Shown: positions 1 through 10,677 of the stretch, piece after piece
How the letters are laid out: each line of letters begins with the position of its first letter
Position numbering within the stretch: the stretch's first letter is position 1
From: Chryseobacterium sp. E1
GTDB lineage: Bacteria > Bacteroidota > Bacteroidia > Flavobacteriales > Weeksellaceae
DNA: 64,000 nt
Direction: 5' to 3'
Assembly: GCA_019203745.1 (NCBI GenBank)
Contig: CP078104.1
Coordinates: 2,578,501 to 2,642,500, forward strand
Translations under genes and position numbers: made by a program
The notes under the pieces: model-generated
What the model was told of the DNA's origin: nothing
What the model saw: only the letters and a program-made list of their open reading frames with translations
Databases searched by the model: none

Positions 1-81
1 TACTATTGCCAGCTGAAATCTCCTGAAAATGCTGAAAGAATTCGTCTGCTGATTTCCAGGGATGATCCAGGACAGACCTGA
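1..81 (+). CDS. possible 3' tail of an unidentified gene (partial)
   Basis: Frame 1 is open from the window edge to a TGA at 79-81 (26 codons, ending RDDPGQT). The other two plus-strand frames close within the first 30 bases. It would converge on the DUF4126 gene. No family is recognisable from so short a tail, and chance openness is possible. Confidence 0.2.
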   Translation, partial: YYCQLKSPENAERIRLLISRDDPGQT

Positions 82-91
82 AGTGTAAAAA

Positions 92-691
92 CTAATGTTC
101 TGTACTTCTTTTTCGCAGTTTCCTCCATGCTTTCCGTCCGTAGACAATAACCAGGGTAAGTAAAATAATGGCTGCAATCGCTGCTATTACCGGTGCTGCC
201 ATTGCAAGAACAGTCATCATACCTGCGCCGGCTGTTTCAGTGGTTCCCACTACAGAATTTCCAAGACCTCCCGTGGTTGCGGTAGAAGCAGCCCGTATTC
301 CTGCAAAACCAGAGCTGATGGTAGCCGCAGTTCCTCCGCCCGCAATTAATGCTAAAGCCCATTGAGGAAAAGTACCCAGATCTGCAAACTGACTTGCAAA
401 AAGGATAGAACCCGCCACAGTAGCCATAGGAATAGAAACCGTATCCAGTAAATGATCTATAAAAGGAATATAATAGGCAAGAATTTCAGCCACCGTTGCA
501 ATTCCTGTCGTTATAAGAGCAGGAAGGCCAGAAAGCCACTCAAAATGCTCATTCATTGGAATCCAATGGAAATAAGAAGCAAGACTTACGATAAACATGG
601 GTAGAAAGACCCGGAAGCCAGTTGCAGCAGCTAATCCGATGCCGATAAATGCACTCAGTACATAAGAAAGATAGGGAATATTGTCTAACAT
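92..691 (-). CDS. DUF4126 family membrane protein
   Basis: An intact 199-residue ORF. It has hydrophobic segments near residues 8-35, 52-75, 85-120 and 158-185, a Gly/Ala/Thr-rich stretch in the second half, and a basic C-terminal tail (RKAWRKLRKRS). The composition and the N-terminal pattern GIGLAAATGFRVFLP match the DUF4126 family of bacterial inner-membrane proteins, whose function is unknown. It is one of the few genes here without a frameshift. The 246 bases upstream, up to the end of rnpA, contain no further gene that I can see. Function is not assigned. Confidence 0.75.
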   Translation of the reverse strand: MLDNIPYLSYVLSAFIGIGLAAATGFRVFLPMFIVSLASYFHWIPMNEHFEWLSGLPALITTGIATVAEILAYYIPFIDHLLDTVSIPMATVAGSILFASQFADLGTFPQWALALIAGGGTAATISSGFAGIRAASTATTGGLGNSVVGTTETAGAGMMTVLAMAAPVIAAIAAIILLTLVIVYGRKAWRKLRKRSTEH

Positions 692-937
692 TTTAATTTT
701 CAGATTTATTGTTTTCCCTAAAAGTACAAAAAGTATATGAGAACAGAATAGATTTACAATGTATAGTGCTTAATTTCAACAGAATTATATTTTCTGCAGA
801 ATAAAAACCTTTGAGTCTGTAAAATTAATGAAAAATCAGTTTACTTATTGGTTTTCAATTGATTGTATAAGTGTCTTGGCTGTGCATTACAGATTAATTT
901 GTCTATCCGTGATTAGAAAATGAAGATTGTTGAAAGC

Positions 938-1307
938 CTATTTTTTCTGGGTCTCACAAAGCCTGATAAACTGCGCTTCCACATCATGAAACTTGGGAGG
1001 TATCTCTGAAGAGACCCAAAACATCATTGCAAGAGTTTTTTCCCAAAAGCTTCATGAAATAAATCCTTATTCAGACGATAACACTCTCTTAGCAGCCTTT
1101 TAATACGGTTTCTGTGTACCGCTCTTTTAAAATATCTTTTAGAAACGGAAACCCCGAACTTAGTAGCCTCTACGGGAGTATTAGGTTTATCCTTCAGAAT
1201 AATGATTCTCAGGTTTCCGGAAGTTCTCCATTTACCCTTATCAAAAAGTAAACTGATCTCTGTATTTTTTTAAGCTTTTCCGCTCTGGGATATTTGGAAT
1301 TCTGCAT
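938..1307 (-). CDS. rnpA: ribonuclease P protein component (frameshifted)
   Basis: Protein subunit of RNase P, which matures the 5' ends of tRNAs. Translating the minus strand from the ATG at 1307 gives MQNSKYPRAEKLKK, then, after one missing A near 1262-1269, KGKWRTSGNLRIIILK and GVSVSKRYFKRAVHRNRIKR, and, after a missing G near 1040, the tail PPKFHDVEAQFIRLCE, ending at TAG 938-940. The RNRIKRLLRE signature is diagnostic of RnpA. The restored length is about 123 residues, normal for the family (E. coli 119). Both shifts lie in homopolymers, so the gene is probably intact in the organism. Its start lies 38 bases inside the end of tcdA, so translational coupling is likely. Confidence 0.88.
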
Positions 1308-2027
1308 TAATCTTTTTCACTAAATAATTGATCACTTCGGCAGCAGCATACAACCCGAAAATAGCAGGTATAAAGCTGATTGTACCGTAAAATGATTTTT
1401 GAAGTTGCTCCCGTCAGTCATTTTCAGACTCTCCTCCTTTTGAATTTCATTAGAAAATACACATCGGAAACCTTTGTTGATCTTTTCCTTTTTCAGCCTT
1501 TTGCGGACCTGCTTGGCAAGGAAACAGTTGTGGGTTTTGCTGATGTCTCTTACCATCACCATGCTCGGGTCGGTTTTTCCCCGGCACCCATTGAACTTAC
1601 AATTTTTATTTTTCTTCTTCTGGCAGATTTTATCAGGCAAATCTTTGGAGTTACACTGTCGATACAGTCAAGAACATAATCAAACTTTCCGGAATCAAGA
1701 ACTTCATCCATCCTTTCAGGATTCAGGAATTCATTGATTTTGATGAGGTTCAGCTGAGGATTGATGTCCAGCAGTCTTTCTGCGACTACTTCCACCTTAT
1801 GTTTTCCAACCGTAGAGAGCAAGGCCGGAAGCTGTCTGTTAATATTAGTAATATCCACCGTATCGCCATCCACAATCGTCATATTACCTACTCCGGCTCT
1901 GGCAAGGAACTCAGCGGCAAAAGAACCTACTCCGCCCAGGCACTACAAGCACATTAGCTTTGATCAGCTTTTCCAATCCATCTTCCTTTATCAGAAGTTC
2001 CGTTCTCTCCAGCCAGTATTTATCCAT
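1270..2027 (-). CDS. tcdA: tRNA threonylcarbamoyladenosine dehydratase, ThiF/HesA fold (frameshifted)
   Basis: An E1-like ATP-dependent enzyme that cyclises t6A37 to ct6A in tRNAs. The ATG at 2027 opens MDKYWLERTELLIKEDG. A glycine-rich nucleotide loop (GGVGSFAAEF) and the IVDGDTVDITNINRQ segment typical of the ThiF/MoeB superfamily follow. The C-terminal part includes CIDSVTPK and SSMGAG and ends at TAA 1270-1272 with ISQSGKA. The frame is broken near 1930 (net -2), 1575 and 1395. The restored length is about 252 residues, close to E. coli TcdA (268). Its first codons overlap the tatD stop by 8 bases and its end overlaps rnpA by 38 bases, so the three form one operon. Confidence 0.85.
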
Positions 2028-2643
2028 TTTTTATCGTGTGTAAATTGTCTAAAATTTGTTCGTTCAGTTGTTCCAAAGTAATTCCCTTTATTTCCGAAAC
2101 TTTTACATACAGTTTTTCTATGCTAAAATCTTCATTGTCAGTTTCTAAAAAGAATTGATTCAGGGGGTGTTTTTTAAAATATCCTGCAAAGATAAATTAT
2201 ACAAAACAGCTTTTCCAAAACTCAGGTAAAAATTATTGGCTAAAAGATCTGATGCAATTCGCTGTTTCTTGTTAAAACCATGGATAATCATTGGCTGGCT
2301 GGCCATTTTTCTAAAAGAAATGACTTCGTAGAATTTTCTGACACAATGTACGATGATGGGTTTTTTTACCTCATTCGCTATATTGATCTGTCTTAAAAAA
2401 CTTCTTCCTGAATTTTCTGATCCACAGGAACCAGAGAGTCCAACCCACACTCACCTACAGCAAAGCAGTTGTTAAACATCATACTTTGCATCCACGAAAA
2501 CTGTTTTTCCAGATCTTCTTCCGCAATATCTTTGGGGTGAATTCCTATAGAATACGGAAAATCCGGCGGAATTCCTTCGATATCGAGATTGTAAATTCCG
2601 TTTCTGATGTATTTCTTATGGTGATGAAAATCAAAAATTCCAT
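2020..2643 (-). CDS. TatD family metal-dependent hydrolase (frameshifted)
   Basis: A predicted TIM-barrel deoxyribonuclease or phosphoesterase of the TatD family. The start is read as the ATG at 2643: adding one T in the adjacent T-run gives MEFFDFHHHKK, the metal-binding His cluster. Then come YSIGIHPKDI, AVGECGLDS (glutamate ligand), KPIIVHCVR, MIIHGF and LETDNEDFS (late acidic motif). Shifts lie near 2635, 2411 and 2165. The restored length of about 208 residues is shorter than the usual 260, as is common for Bacteroidota TatD paralogues. It is the first gene of the tatD-tcdA-rnpA operon and overlaps tcdA by 8 bases. Confidence 0.78.
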
Positions 2644-2739
2644 TTTCAAAAATAATGTTTTCCGGAATTAATGTAAAATTATTAAACGATCGTTTATAAA
2701 TCTGTTAAAAATTTCTTAACTTTACTCAAACTGCACTTT

Positions 2740-3367
2740 ATGAAAAAAAAATTTACAGAAAAACAGATTCACATATTAGATATTGCGGAAGAGCTGATCG
2801 CAAAAAAGGATATGAGGGAACTTCTGTAAGGGATATCTGTTCCAAAGCAAATATTAATGTCGCCATGATCTCTTATTACTTCGGTTCTAAAGAGAAAATG
2901 ATGTCTTACCTTTATCAGTACAGGGTTCTGAAGACCAGAGAAAACTTTTCAGAATTTGCGGATACCATTAAAGATGGAAAGCCTGAAATGCAGATGCGTG
3001 AAATGATCAAATATATCGTTTCCCAGCTGTTCAAATACAATTATTTCCATGGATTTGTGACCCAGGAACTTCGCCATACAGAAAACCTGAAAGATGAACT
3101 GCTGGATTTTTATCAGTTATTTGTAAAAAAACTGGATGAAGTCATTAAAAAGGTGTCGCCTCCGGAGTTTTTACCTTCACTCCAAAGCCTGAAGATATTC
3201 TCACCATGATTATTGGTTCCACATTATTTGTGATCAGGAATAAAAACTTTTATGAGCTTTACGTTCCCAGTAAAAATGAAGAGACCTACAACAAAGAAGC
3301 GGAAAAAAAGGTGAGAATGAATCTTTTATTAAGTGTTTTTGCCATTTTGGGATACGCTGCAGACTAA
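2740..3367 (+). CDS. TetR/AcrR family transcriptional regulator (frameshifted)
   Basis: About 209 residues when restored. The N-terminal helix-turn-helix reads HILDIAEELIAKKGYEGTSV then MISYYFGSKEKM, the TetR signature, with the recognition helix followed by the YYFGSKE turn. The C-terminal ligand domain has no diagnostic motif (ENLKDELLDFYQLF, ILTMIIGSTLFVIRNK). One G is missing near 2808 and one T near 3170. It sits alone on the plus strand with no adjacent efflux gene, so its target is not evident. The ATG at 2740 follows an AT-rich region. Confidence 0.82.
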
Positions 3368-3468
3368 AATTACGTTAAATATTCATAAAAAAATCTATTG
3401 ACAAAAAAGTTATATTTTTGCAAATTAGTAAATCGGCTGTATAATCCGAAAACTGTTGAATTTTTTAT

Positions 3469-4462
3469 ATGAAAAAATATATTTTAGGTCTTTTGCTGTA
3501 GCAGTGATTGCGTCTTGTGTAAGCCAGCAGGAAAGAGCAATGAGAAGTGCAGACAAAGATTTTATCTTAAAAGCGGCTAATGAAAACTTTGCTAAGAAAA
3601 AATGGAAAATGCATTGGCACTTTATGACAGACTTGCTAATCTTGTAGCAGGAACAGATGATTTTCCTAATGTAGGCTTCAATACCGCATATGCCAACTAT
3701 TATGACAAAAGTTATAAGCTGGCCGGTCATCAGTTTAAGAATTTTGCAGTGAATTTCCCAAAAGATCCGAGAGCAGAAGAAGCAGCTTATATGTCTGCGT
3801 TGTGCTATTATGAAGGATCTATGGATTATAATCTGGACCAGTCCAGTACCGAATTGGCTATTAATGAGCTTCAGGATTTCCTTACCAATTATCCGAATTC
3901 TGAAAGATCTAAAAATATCTCCCAGCTTATTGATGAGCTGGCTTATAAACTAGAATTTAAAGCATACGAAAACGGACGTCAGTACTTTAAAATGGGTGAC
4001 TATAAAGCGGCAGGCGTAGCATTGGAAAATGTACTGGAAGACTTCCCAAGTACAAAACTTCGTCCGAAGATCTATGATTATATCATGAAATCCCGTTACG
4101 AGCTGGCGATGAAATCTGTTTATAATCTTAAGGAAGAGCGTATTGAAAGTGCCTTAACCTATACAAAACTGGTAGAGAAAGAACTGCCAAATACAGAATA
4201 TTCAAAATCTGCTGTAGATCTCAGAGGAAAACTGGAGAAAGAAAAACAGAATTTTGCTGTGGTGAAGAAGCAGACAGAAGAAAGAATGGCTGCGTTAAAT
4301 GCAAAACAGAAAAAACAGGCCGAAAAATTAGCTGAAGCCAATAAAACCGAACAGCAGATCAAAGATCAGATCAGTCATGAAAAGCAGGCAAAGCAGATGC
4401 AGAGGGATAGTGCAGCGCTTAAGACCCCTCCTCCTGCAGCGCCTTTCAAAATTCAAAGATAA
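3469..4462 (+). CDS. bamD: outer-membrane assembly lipoprotein BamD (frameshifted)
   Basis: Component of the BAM complex that inserts beta-barrel proteins in the outer membrane. Starting at 3469 it reads MKKYILGLFAVAVIASC, a lipoprotein signal with Cys at residue 17. TPR-like segments follow: NFAKKKWKNALALYDRLANL, AGHQFKNFAVNFPKDPRAEE, and NELQDFLTNYPNSERS. The C-terminal 90 residues are a charged coiled coil rich in Lys, Gln and Glu. One T is missing near 3494 and one A near 3606. The restored length is about 331 residues. It is followed 42 bases later by rpoZ, the usual Flavobacteriia arrangement. Confidence 0.88.
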
Positions 4463-4504
4463 TTCGTAAATTTGCCATCTTAAAATAAAAATAATTTTCT
4501 CAAA

Positions 4505-4828
4505 ATGAGTGTAAAAGATACAAAAGCAGAAGTAAATACTATTACTTACGACAAAGATAAGATTGAAGATAAAGTAGGTTCAATCTATGAAGCTATTGTT
4601 ATCATGGGAAAGAGAGCAGAGCAGATCAATGCGGAGATCCGTACGGAACTTCACAACAAATTGGATGAATTTGCCGTTCACAATTCTACATTAGAAGAGG
4701 TTTTCGAAAACAGAGAACAGATTGAGATCTCTAAACATTACGAAAAGCTTCCAAAGCCAACTTCAATTGCTATCGAAGAATGGTTAAACGAAGATATCTA
4801 TTTCAGAAAAACAGAAGACAGAAAGTAA
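4505..4828 (+). CDS. rpoZ: DNA-directed RNA polymerase omega subunit (Bacteroidota type)
   Basis: An intact 107-residue protein. It contains KVGSIYEAIVIMGKRAEQIN, the omega-family segment that wraps the beta' C-terminus, in the longer Bacteroidota form. Its position between bamD and coaBC is the conserved location of omega in Flavobacteriia. A possible promoter -7 element (TAAATTTG) lies at 4468-4475 at the end of bamD, so rpoZ may have its own start as well as read-through. A hairpin follows 23 bases after the stop. Confidence 0.85.
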   Translation: MSVKDTKAEVNTITYDKDKIEDKVGSIYEAIVIMGKRAEQINAEIRTELHNKLDEFAVHNSTLEEVFENREQIEISKHYEKLPKPTSIAIEEWLNEDIYFRKTEDRK

Positions 4829-4850
4829 TCATCTGTGTTTTTTTATAAAC

Positions 4851-4892
4851 AAAGGTCATAAAGGAATGAAGTTCTTTTATGACCTTTGCTGT
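4851..4892 (+). terminator. hairpin after rpoZ
   Basis: AAAGGTCATAAA at 4851-4862 pairs with TTTATGACCTTT ending near 4886, closing a loop of about 12 bases, and a weak T-rich tail (GCTGTTTT) follows. It probably ends or attenuates the bamD-rpoZ transcript before coaBC. Confidence 0.6.
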
Positions 4893-4951
4893 TTTAAAGC
4901 CTGATTGTGGGAAAAAATAAGTATTTTAGTATTTCAAAAAATTAAAACTAA

Positions 4952-6153
4952 ATGAGTGTTTCCGGTAAAAAATACTGATCGCCGTTTCCGGAGGAATTGC
5001 AGCTTACAAAATTCATTTTCTGATAAGGGATTTTGTGAAAAAGGAGCAGAAGTACAGGTGATAATGACACCCGATTCAGAACATTTTGTAACAAAACTGA
5101 GTTTGTCTACCTTGTCTAAAAAGCCTGTTTATTCAGACTTTTATGGTGATAACGGAACCTGGAACAGTCATGTGGAGCTTGCATTATGGGCTGATGTGAT
5201 GATTGTAGCTCCTTGTACGGCAAACACCCTGTCTAAAATGGTTCACGGTGCTTGTGATAATCTGGTAATTGCTACTTATATGTCTGCGAAATGTCCGGTT
5301 TTCATCGCACCGGCGATGGATTTGGATATGTATGCACATCCTTCTACAAAGAAGAACCTGGAACTGGCAGCAAGTTTCGGCCATATCATAATCCCGGCAG
5401 AAAGCGGAGAATTGGCAAGCGGTCTCATCGGACAGGGAAGAATGGCAGAGCCCACCACTATTTTTGCTACTGTTGAACGATTTTTTGCTGAAAGTGTACA
5501 GACCAGAAGCCTTGAAGGAAAAACTGTTTTAATTACAGCAGGACCCACTTATGAAGCGATTGATCCTGTAAGGTTTATCGGGAATTATTCTTCCGGAAAA
5601 TGGGCTTTTCCCTTGCTGAAGAGGCTTCAAAGAGAGGAGCAAAGGTGATTCTTATTTCAGGGCCAAGCGTCCAGACTCTAAACGATCCCAATGTGGAATT
5701 GTATAAAGTGACTTCCGCCAAAGAAATGCTGGCAAAAGTATTTGAATTTTACAACAAAATCGATATCGGAATTGCAAGTGCAGCCGTAGCAGATTATGCA
5801 CCGAAAGAAGTAGCCAAAGAAAAAATCAAGAAAATGACGATAACCTTACCATTGAACTGGTAAAGAATCCGGATATCCTTAAAACAATGGGCGAAAAGAA
5901 AACCCATCAGTTTCTGGTAGGATTTGCCCTGGAAACCCAGAATGAAGAAGAAAATGCAAAAGGAAAACTGGAAAAGAAAAATCTGGATATGATTGTCCTG
6001 AACTCCCTGCGGGATGAAGGTGCCGGATTTAAAAATGATACCAACAAAATCAAGATATTTACCAAAACAGAAAAGAAAGAATTCGACCTGAAATCTAAAG
6101 ATGATGTAGCACGTGATATTCTCAATTTTGTTGAGTCTCAACTTTTAAAATAA
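4952..6153 (+). CDS. coaBC: bifunctional phosphopantothenoylcysteine decarboxylase / phosphopantothenate-cysteine ligase (frameshifted)
   Basis: Coenzyme A synthesis: CoaB joins cysteine to 4'-phosphopantothenate and CoaC decarboxylates the product using FMN. The start MSVSGKKILIAVSGGIAAYK carries the flavoprotein loop. PCTANTLSKMVHG and APAMDLDMYAHP are the CoaC active-site segments. TAGPTYEAIDPVRFIGNYSS begins the CoaB domain, and KNPDILKTMGEKK, LVGFALET and IVLNSLRDEG follow. Single A residues are missing near 4974, 5036, 5600 and 5836. The restored length of about 401 residues is normal (E. coli 406). Confidence 0.93.
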
Positions 6154-6266
6154 TTTTAATAAATTTCCGTTCTCAATTTTTAATAGACAGTGAAATCGTG
6201 AGAAAGGCAAATATCTATGAATACATTGCGATTACAGAGGTCATTTAAAAAACAATAAGTCTCCAT

Positions 6267-7171
6267 ATGAAAAAAATTATAAGTTTATTTTTTCTGTTTT
6301 TTCTGTATACTCAAAGTTTTTCTCAGGAATTGCTTGCTACAGTTCAGGTAAATTCCCAGCAGATAGGAGGAAGTAACCAGCAGGCCTTTAAAGCACTGGA
6401 AAAAGTCTCAGAGATTTCATTAATAACACCAGCTGGACCGGGAAAAAACTTCAGAATTTTGAAAAAATAAAATGTGGATTTGCCATTGTTATTTCAGAAA
6501 GAGACGTGAACAAATTCAAAGGGTCTATTGTTGTTCAGGCAGTACGCCCTGTTTATAACACCAACTATGAAACTCCTCTTCTGAACCTTCAGGACCAGAG
6601 GTTTGCCTTTGAATATATTGAAAATGAAAACCTTATCTTCAATGAAAGACAGTTTTCAGGTAAAAACCTTACAGATGTGATCAGCTTCTACATTTACCTT
6701 ATTCTGGGCTATGATGCAGACAGCTTTCAATCGATGGGAGGTACACAATGGTTTGCAAAAGCTCAGCAGATCGCTCAGAATTCACAGAACAGAAACTATG
6801 AAGGGTGGAATACCATCAATGAGCCGAGAAGCCGTACCATCCTGATCAATGAAATTATCAACCCGAACTGGAGCCAGCTACGCTCTACAATGTATACCTA
6901 TCACAGAGCCGGATTGGATAATCTTTTCAATCAGGATCAGACTGCAGGCAAAAAAGTGATCTTTGATGCCCTGATGCAGTTGAAAATGTATGAAAACTCC
7001 TTTCAACAGGCATTCTTTTTCAATCTTTTTATGGATACCAAAAGTGATGAGATCTTCAATATTTTCAATTCCGGAAATAACGGCGGCTTAATGCTTAACG
7101 ATTTAAAGCAGACCATGATCATCCTTTCTCCGAAAAACATTGATAATAAATGGAATAAATGGAAGGTCTAG
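6267..7171 (+). CDS. DUF4835 family secreted protein (frameshifted)
   Basis: A protein with signal peptide MKKIISLFFLFFLYTQSFSQ and a mature region of about 280 residues. It contains VQVNSQQIGGSNQQAFKALE, FAFEYIENENLIFNE, FYIYLILGYDADSF and KVIFDALMQLKMYE, matching the DUF4835 family that lies between coaBC and recN in Flavobacteriia. The function is unknown; export to the periplasm or outer membrane is inferred from the signal. One A is missing near 6405 (restored EKSLRDFINNTSW). The 274 bases downstream hold only the recN promoter. Confidence 0.82.
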
Positions 7172-7388
7172 GATCTATGGATGATAACAGAAAATGTTTT
7201 CAGTTACGGCTATAATTTTAAAGTAACCCTTAAGGGCCTTCAATAGCTGTAAGGCTTTTTTGAACCGGAATTGAGATAACATGAATGATTTGCTGTAAAA
7301 GCGATTGTCATTTCAGGATTGGTGAAAGGGGATTCCTCTTTCAATAGAGGTATTTAAAAAATTTAATAGGATTGCCATACCCTGACTA

Positions 7389-7419
7389 TTGAATACTGAT
7401 TTCTAAAGTTCTATATTTG
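7389..7419 (+). promoter_or_regulatory. Bacteroidota-type promoter upstream of recN
   Basis: TTG at 7389-7391, a spacer of 20 bases, then TATATTTG at 7412-7419. This fits the Bacteroidota consensus TTG-N19-TAnnTTTG. The recN ATG is 27 bases downstream. Confidence 0.6.
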
Positions 7420-7445
7420 CATTTAAAGTAATCCGTCATTTATCA

Positions 7446-9092
7446 ATGCTTTCGAGAATTTACATTAAAAATTTTGCTCTGATTGATACCCTTGATGTAT
7501 CATTGAAAAATGGTTTACAGGTCATAACCGGTGAAACAGGAGCAGGAAAATCTATCATTTTAGGAGCCCTTCGCCTGATTTTAGGCGAAAGAGCTGATGT
7601 AAAATCCATTGCCAAAGCAGAAGAAAAGAGCGTGGTGGAAACTGAGTTTAATCTTAACAATCAGTTTAAGAAATTTTTCATCGAAAACGATCTGGATTAC
7701 GAGCATCAGACCATTATCAGAAGGGAAATTCTTCCTTCAGGAAAATCAAGGGCATTTATCAACGATGTTCCGGTGACGCTGGATGTTCTCCGGGAACTTT
7801 CTTCCCAGCTGATCGATATCCATTCGCAGTTTGAAACCTCCAATCTTTTTACCTCAGAATATCAGTTTAAAATTATTGACGGACTTTCCGAAAATAAAAA
7901 GATCATCGAAGAATATCAGCAGGAATTTTCCGATTTTCAGAACCTGAAGGTCCTCCTTAAAAAGTTGAAGGTACAGCTTTCAGAAGCCAATAAAGAAAGT
8001 GACTATAAAGAATTTCTACTCAATGAACTGGAAGAGCTGAAGCTTGATGATATAGATTTTGAAGATATTAAAAACCAGCTTTCCATTCAGGAAAATGCAG
8101 GCATGATCTCCGAAAATGTAGGGCAGATTTTGTCCCGCTTCCATCAGGAGGAAATCGGAATTCTTTCTTTCTTTAATGAAGCTAAAGCCAAACTTTCGAA
8201 GGTTTCCGGGGTTTCTGCCAGCTTTGCAGAACTTGATCAAAGATTGGAAACCTCCTTTGTGGAATTAAAAGATATCATTTCCGAGCTGGAACATGAGGCT
8301 GAACGGGTTGAGATCAATCCTGAAAATTTACTGTATCTTACAGATCTTAATAATAAAATCAATGCCTTATTCCTGAAGCATAATGTTTCGGATCTTGATG
8401 AACTGATAGACATCAGAAACCAATTGGCCGGTGATCAGAAAGGAGCATCCGAGCTGGAATTACAGATTACAGAAACAGAAGAAAATATAACTGAAAAAGA
8501 AAAACAGTTACAGGTTCTTGCTGAAAAACTATCAAAAAACCGTAAAAAAATATTCCTGTTTTTATAAAAAAGCAGAAGGTCTTCTTAAAAACTGGGGCTT
8601 GAGAAAGCAAAAGTAGATATAGAACTGCAGGATGCTCAGGAGTTCAACCCCTTTGGAAAAGAGAATATTCAACTGTTATTTCAGGCCAATTCCGGGTTCC
8701 CGTTAAAGCCGATTCAGACTGCTATTTCAGGAGGTGAAAGATCAAGAGTAATGCTTGCTGTAAAGAAGATCATTGCAGAAAGTGATGAGCTTCCTACCCT
8801 TATTTTAGATGAGATTGACACCGGAGTTTCCGGTAAAGTAGCCGAGGAGATCGGAAATCTGATGCGTGAAATGTCTGAAGATATGCAGCTGATCGTGATT
8901 TCTCACCTGGCACAGGTGGCTGCAAAAGGAAATGACAACTATAAAGTAGTGAAGCAGGACATTGCAGGAAGAACACAATCTACCATCATCCCTTTAAATG
9001 ATGAAGAAAAGCTGAATGAAATTGCACAGCTCCTTTCCGGAAGTAAGATAACGGAAGCAGCTTTGGCGCAGGCGAAAGAGCTTATAGGGTAG
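7446..9092 (+). CDS. recN: DNA repair protein RecN (frameshifted)
   Basis: An SMC-like ATPase for double-strand break repair. MLSRIYIKNFALIDTLDVSL and the Walker A loop GETGAGKS lie near residues 30-40. SSQLIDIHSQFE is a RecN signature. A long central coiled coil runs over about residues 150-370. The C-terminal ATPase half has the signature SGGERSRVMLA, Walker B LPTLILDEIDTGVSG and the switch HLAQVAAKGN. Three single A residues are missing between 8544 and 8592, restoring about 549 residues (E. coli 553). It ends the bamD-to-recN cluster. Confidence 0.92.
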
Positions 9093-9208
9093 AACTAAAC
9101 TGTAAACTTTCAATGATTACCGTATATATTCTTTGTTGATGGAATCATATTCGTGAGAAATTTGTAACGTTTTTAGCATTATACTTACTAATGTAGAAAA
9201 ACTAACAT

Positions 9209-10674
9209 ATGTTTCTGAAGTTCCTCAGGCTTGAAATCAAAAGCTTTTTCCGTGGCAGTTCTTTAGGGATCAATCTCGCCATGAAAATTTTCCGTTTTAT
9301 AGGAATTCTTTATTTCATGGGATGTCTTGTAGGTGGTGCTTTTATTGTCTTTTTCTATGTACAGGAAGAATTGCATCAGGATCCTTTAAAGCTGGTGTCA
9401 AAATTCATGATCGTGGCATGGATTATTGATCTTATGGTGAAATACCTCTGGCAGGAAATTCCCACACAGAATATAAAGCCATTTCTTACGCTGAATATCA
9501 GAAAAAATACACTGGTCAATTATATGCTGATCAAAACTTTTCTTTCAGCATTCAGCTGGCTAAGCTCACTTTTCTTTATTACCTTTTCTGCCATTGCATT
9601 ATTCAACGGATATAGCATTTCAGGCGTATTGGTATGGCTGACAGGAATTCTCTTGTTGCTTTATCTGAATAACTTTATCAATATTTTCTTTAACGGGAAA
9701 GAAATTCTGGCCACTGTAGTCGGAATATGTTTTTTGAGCATCGGGGCTCTGGCTTATTATAATATTGTTCCCGTTCTGTTTTATTCCGAATCAGTTTTCT
9801 ACAGCTTTTATGAGAAACCTTATTATGTTTTGATTCCGGTTGCTTTATTTGTCGGTTTATGGACTTTGTGCTTCAGGTATCTACGGAAAGAATTCTATCT
9901 GGATCAGGGGCTTGAAGCCAAAAAAACCGTAGGAAAAACAGAAAATATTGCTTTTTTAAATAAGTACGGTGCTATCGGGACATTTATCAACAATGATATT
10001 AAAATGTTGAAACGTAACAAAGTCACGAAAGGAATCTTGCTGGGGAGCTTTATGTTTCTGTTTTACGGACTCTTAATGCTCACTTCACCTTTGTATAAAA
10101 CACCGGCCATGATTATGGTGATGGGGCTTTTCGTTACAGGAGGCTTTCAGTTTTTATTCGGGCAGAGAGTTCCGGCCTTTGATAGCTCCTACTATCCCCT
10201 GATGATGACGCTGAATGTACCCTACAAAGAATATCTGAAGGCCAAATGGTGGCTGATGAATATAATAACAGGAGCCTCTATGATTATTGCTTTGTTCTAT
10301 ACATATTTTGGCTGGGAATTATATATTACCTTTCTAGCGGCAGGAGTATATAATATCGGGGTTAATTCTCAGTTTACGCTCTGGTCAGGAGCCTTCAATA
10401 AAACCCAGATTGATCTTAATTCAAAAGAAAAAGACTTGGCCAGAAAGGAAGCTTCAATATGGTTGCTTTGCTTCTGCTGATTCCTAAAATGTTACTTCCA
10501 ATGGGCGTTTTTGCTTTGGCAAAATATTTCTTCGGAATTACAACAGGAGTGGTAAGTATTGCCATTATAGGACTTGCAGGCTTTTTGTTGAGAGAAAAGA
10601 TCTTTGATATTATCGTAAAACATTATAAAAAAGAAAAATACAGCACATTGGATGCTTTTAAAAATAAAGAATAA
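9209..10674 (+). CDS. DUF5687 family ABC-type membrane permease (frameshifted)
   Basis: A polytopic membrane protein of about 488 residues with at least ten hydrophobic segments, beginning MFLKFLRLEIKSFFRGSS. It matches the DUF5687 family, a Bacteroidota permease that pairs with an ABC ATPase. The charged cytoplasmic segment KYGAIGTFINNDIKMLKRNK lies near residue 255. One A is missing near 10446; the restored text continues RKGSFNMVALLLLIPKM. The ATPase gene starts 3 bases after its stop, so they form a two-gene transporter. The substrate is unknown. Confidence 0.75.
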
Positions 10675-10677
10675 GCC

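Noticed and set aside
168..365. Plus-strand ORF antisense to the DUF4126 gene
   Set aside because: It has low-complexity composition and is fully inside a convincing minus-strand gene.
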